This document shows, one piece after another, positions 63,978 through 64,000 of a DNA stretch of 64,000 bases. Position 1 is the stretch's first letter; the number at the start of each line of letters is the position of its first letter. Below the pieces are notes generated by a model. The model ran no database searches, was not told where the DNA came from, and was given only the letters and a program-made list of their open reading frames with translations. The position numbers and the translations under genes were made by a program. Source of the DNA: Phototrophicus methaneseepsis (GTDB lineage: Bacteria; Chloroflexota; Anaerolineae; Aggregatilineales; Phototrophicaceae); assembly GCF_015500095.1 (NCBI RefSeq), contig NZ_CP062983.1:4154001-4218000 (forward strand), in the 5' to 3' direction.

Positions 63978-64000
63978 GCCGCGTAATCCGGCAAACTTCA

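Noticed and set aside
1-64000. Prophage, insertion sequence or CRISPR array
   Set aside because: I saw no transposase, integrase, terminal inverted repeats with target duplication, phage structural gene or regularly spaced repeats.

Overview
The window is a 64 kb piece of a bacterial chromosome that most resembles Chloroflexota, probably the Anaerolineae and their relatives. The assignment rests on several very large polytopic GT-C glycosyltransferase-like proteins. Two of these carry the DUF2298 'YYY' signature and one is of the TIGR03663 type with a beta-propeller tail, both known to me mainly from Chloroflexota and archaea. The housekeeping set is bacterial. No taxon was confirmed by a search. 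I see no transposase, integrase, phage gene, CRISPR array or rRNA, so this looks like ordinary chromosome with one large cell-surface polysaccharide or glycoprotein island.

Layout. 0.1-3.7 kb: malate dehydrogenase, PEP carboxykinase (gluconeogenic node) and a histidine phosphatase, all minus strand. 3.9-5.6 kb: two small unknown genes and era, plus strand. 5.6-13.3 kb: the classic translation/transcription operon on the minus strand, read nusA-rnpM-infB-rbfA-nrnA-truB-ribF, with a strong promoter and an early hairpin in the nusA leader. 13.3-35.0 kb: a one-direction island of GT4 glycosyltransferase, SAM methyltransferase, GT39-like, DUF2298 fusion, DUF2298, GT39-like, ECF sigma factor, anti-sigma factor and TIGR03663/NHL protein. 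35.3 kb: tRNA-Gly(CCC) with a textbook promoter and terminator. 35.6-41.0 kb: rplY/ctc, gyrA and a Tritrichomonas-type IMP dehydrogenase. 41.2-48.8 kb: exported TPR protein, penicillin-acylase family protein, small membrane proteins, biotin ligase and thiolase. 49-53.7 kb: two convergent, overlapping GT39-type membrane proteins. 53.8-57.5 kb: a heterodimeric ABC exporter. 57.8-64 kb: luciferase-like oxidoreductase, TPR protein, double-HTH regulator, divergent GAF-GAF-PAS histidine kinase and a His-rich membrane-anchored protein.

How the genes work together. The minus-strand operon supplies transcription elongation/termination (NusA), initiation (IF2), 30S maturation (RbfA, with Era alongside), tRNA pseudouridylation, nanoRNA turnover and flavin synthesis. 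In the glycan island a cytosolic GT4 enzyme and a methyltransferase sit upstream of five multi-membrane GT-C-like proteins. I infer transfer of lipid-linked sugars on the outer face of the membrane, possibly under the embedded ECF sigma/anti-sigma pair.

The observations most worth a second look are the promoter plus intrinsic terminator-like hairpin ahead of nusA, the 17-bp palindrome abutting a perfect -10 box before the thiolase, eight TTATCCCA-like elements around the start of a TPR gene, a LysM-like module inside the giant DUF2298 fusion, the IMP dehydrogenase that aligns residue for residue with the protozoan-type enzyme, and the glycan island itself. Start codons were chosen by Shine-Dalgarno spacing and family N-termini. 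Functional names are family-level assignments from recognised motifs, not from database searches.
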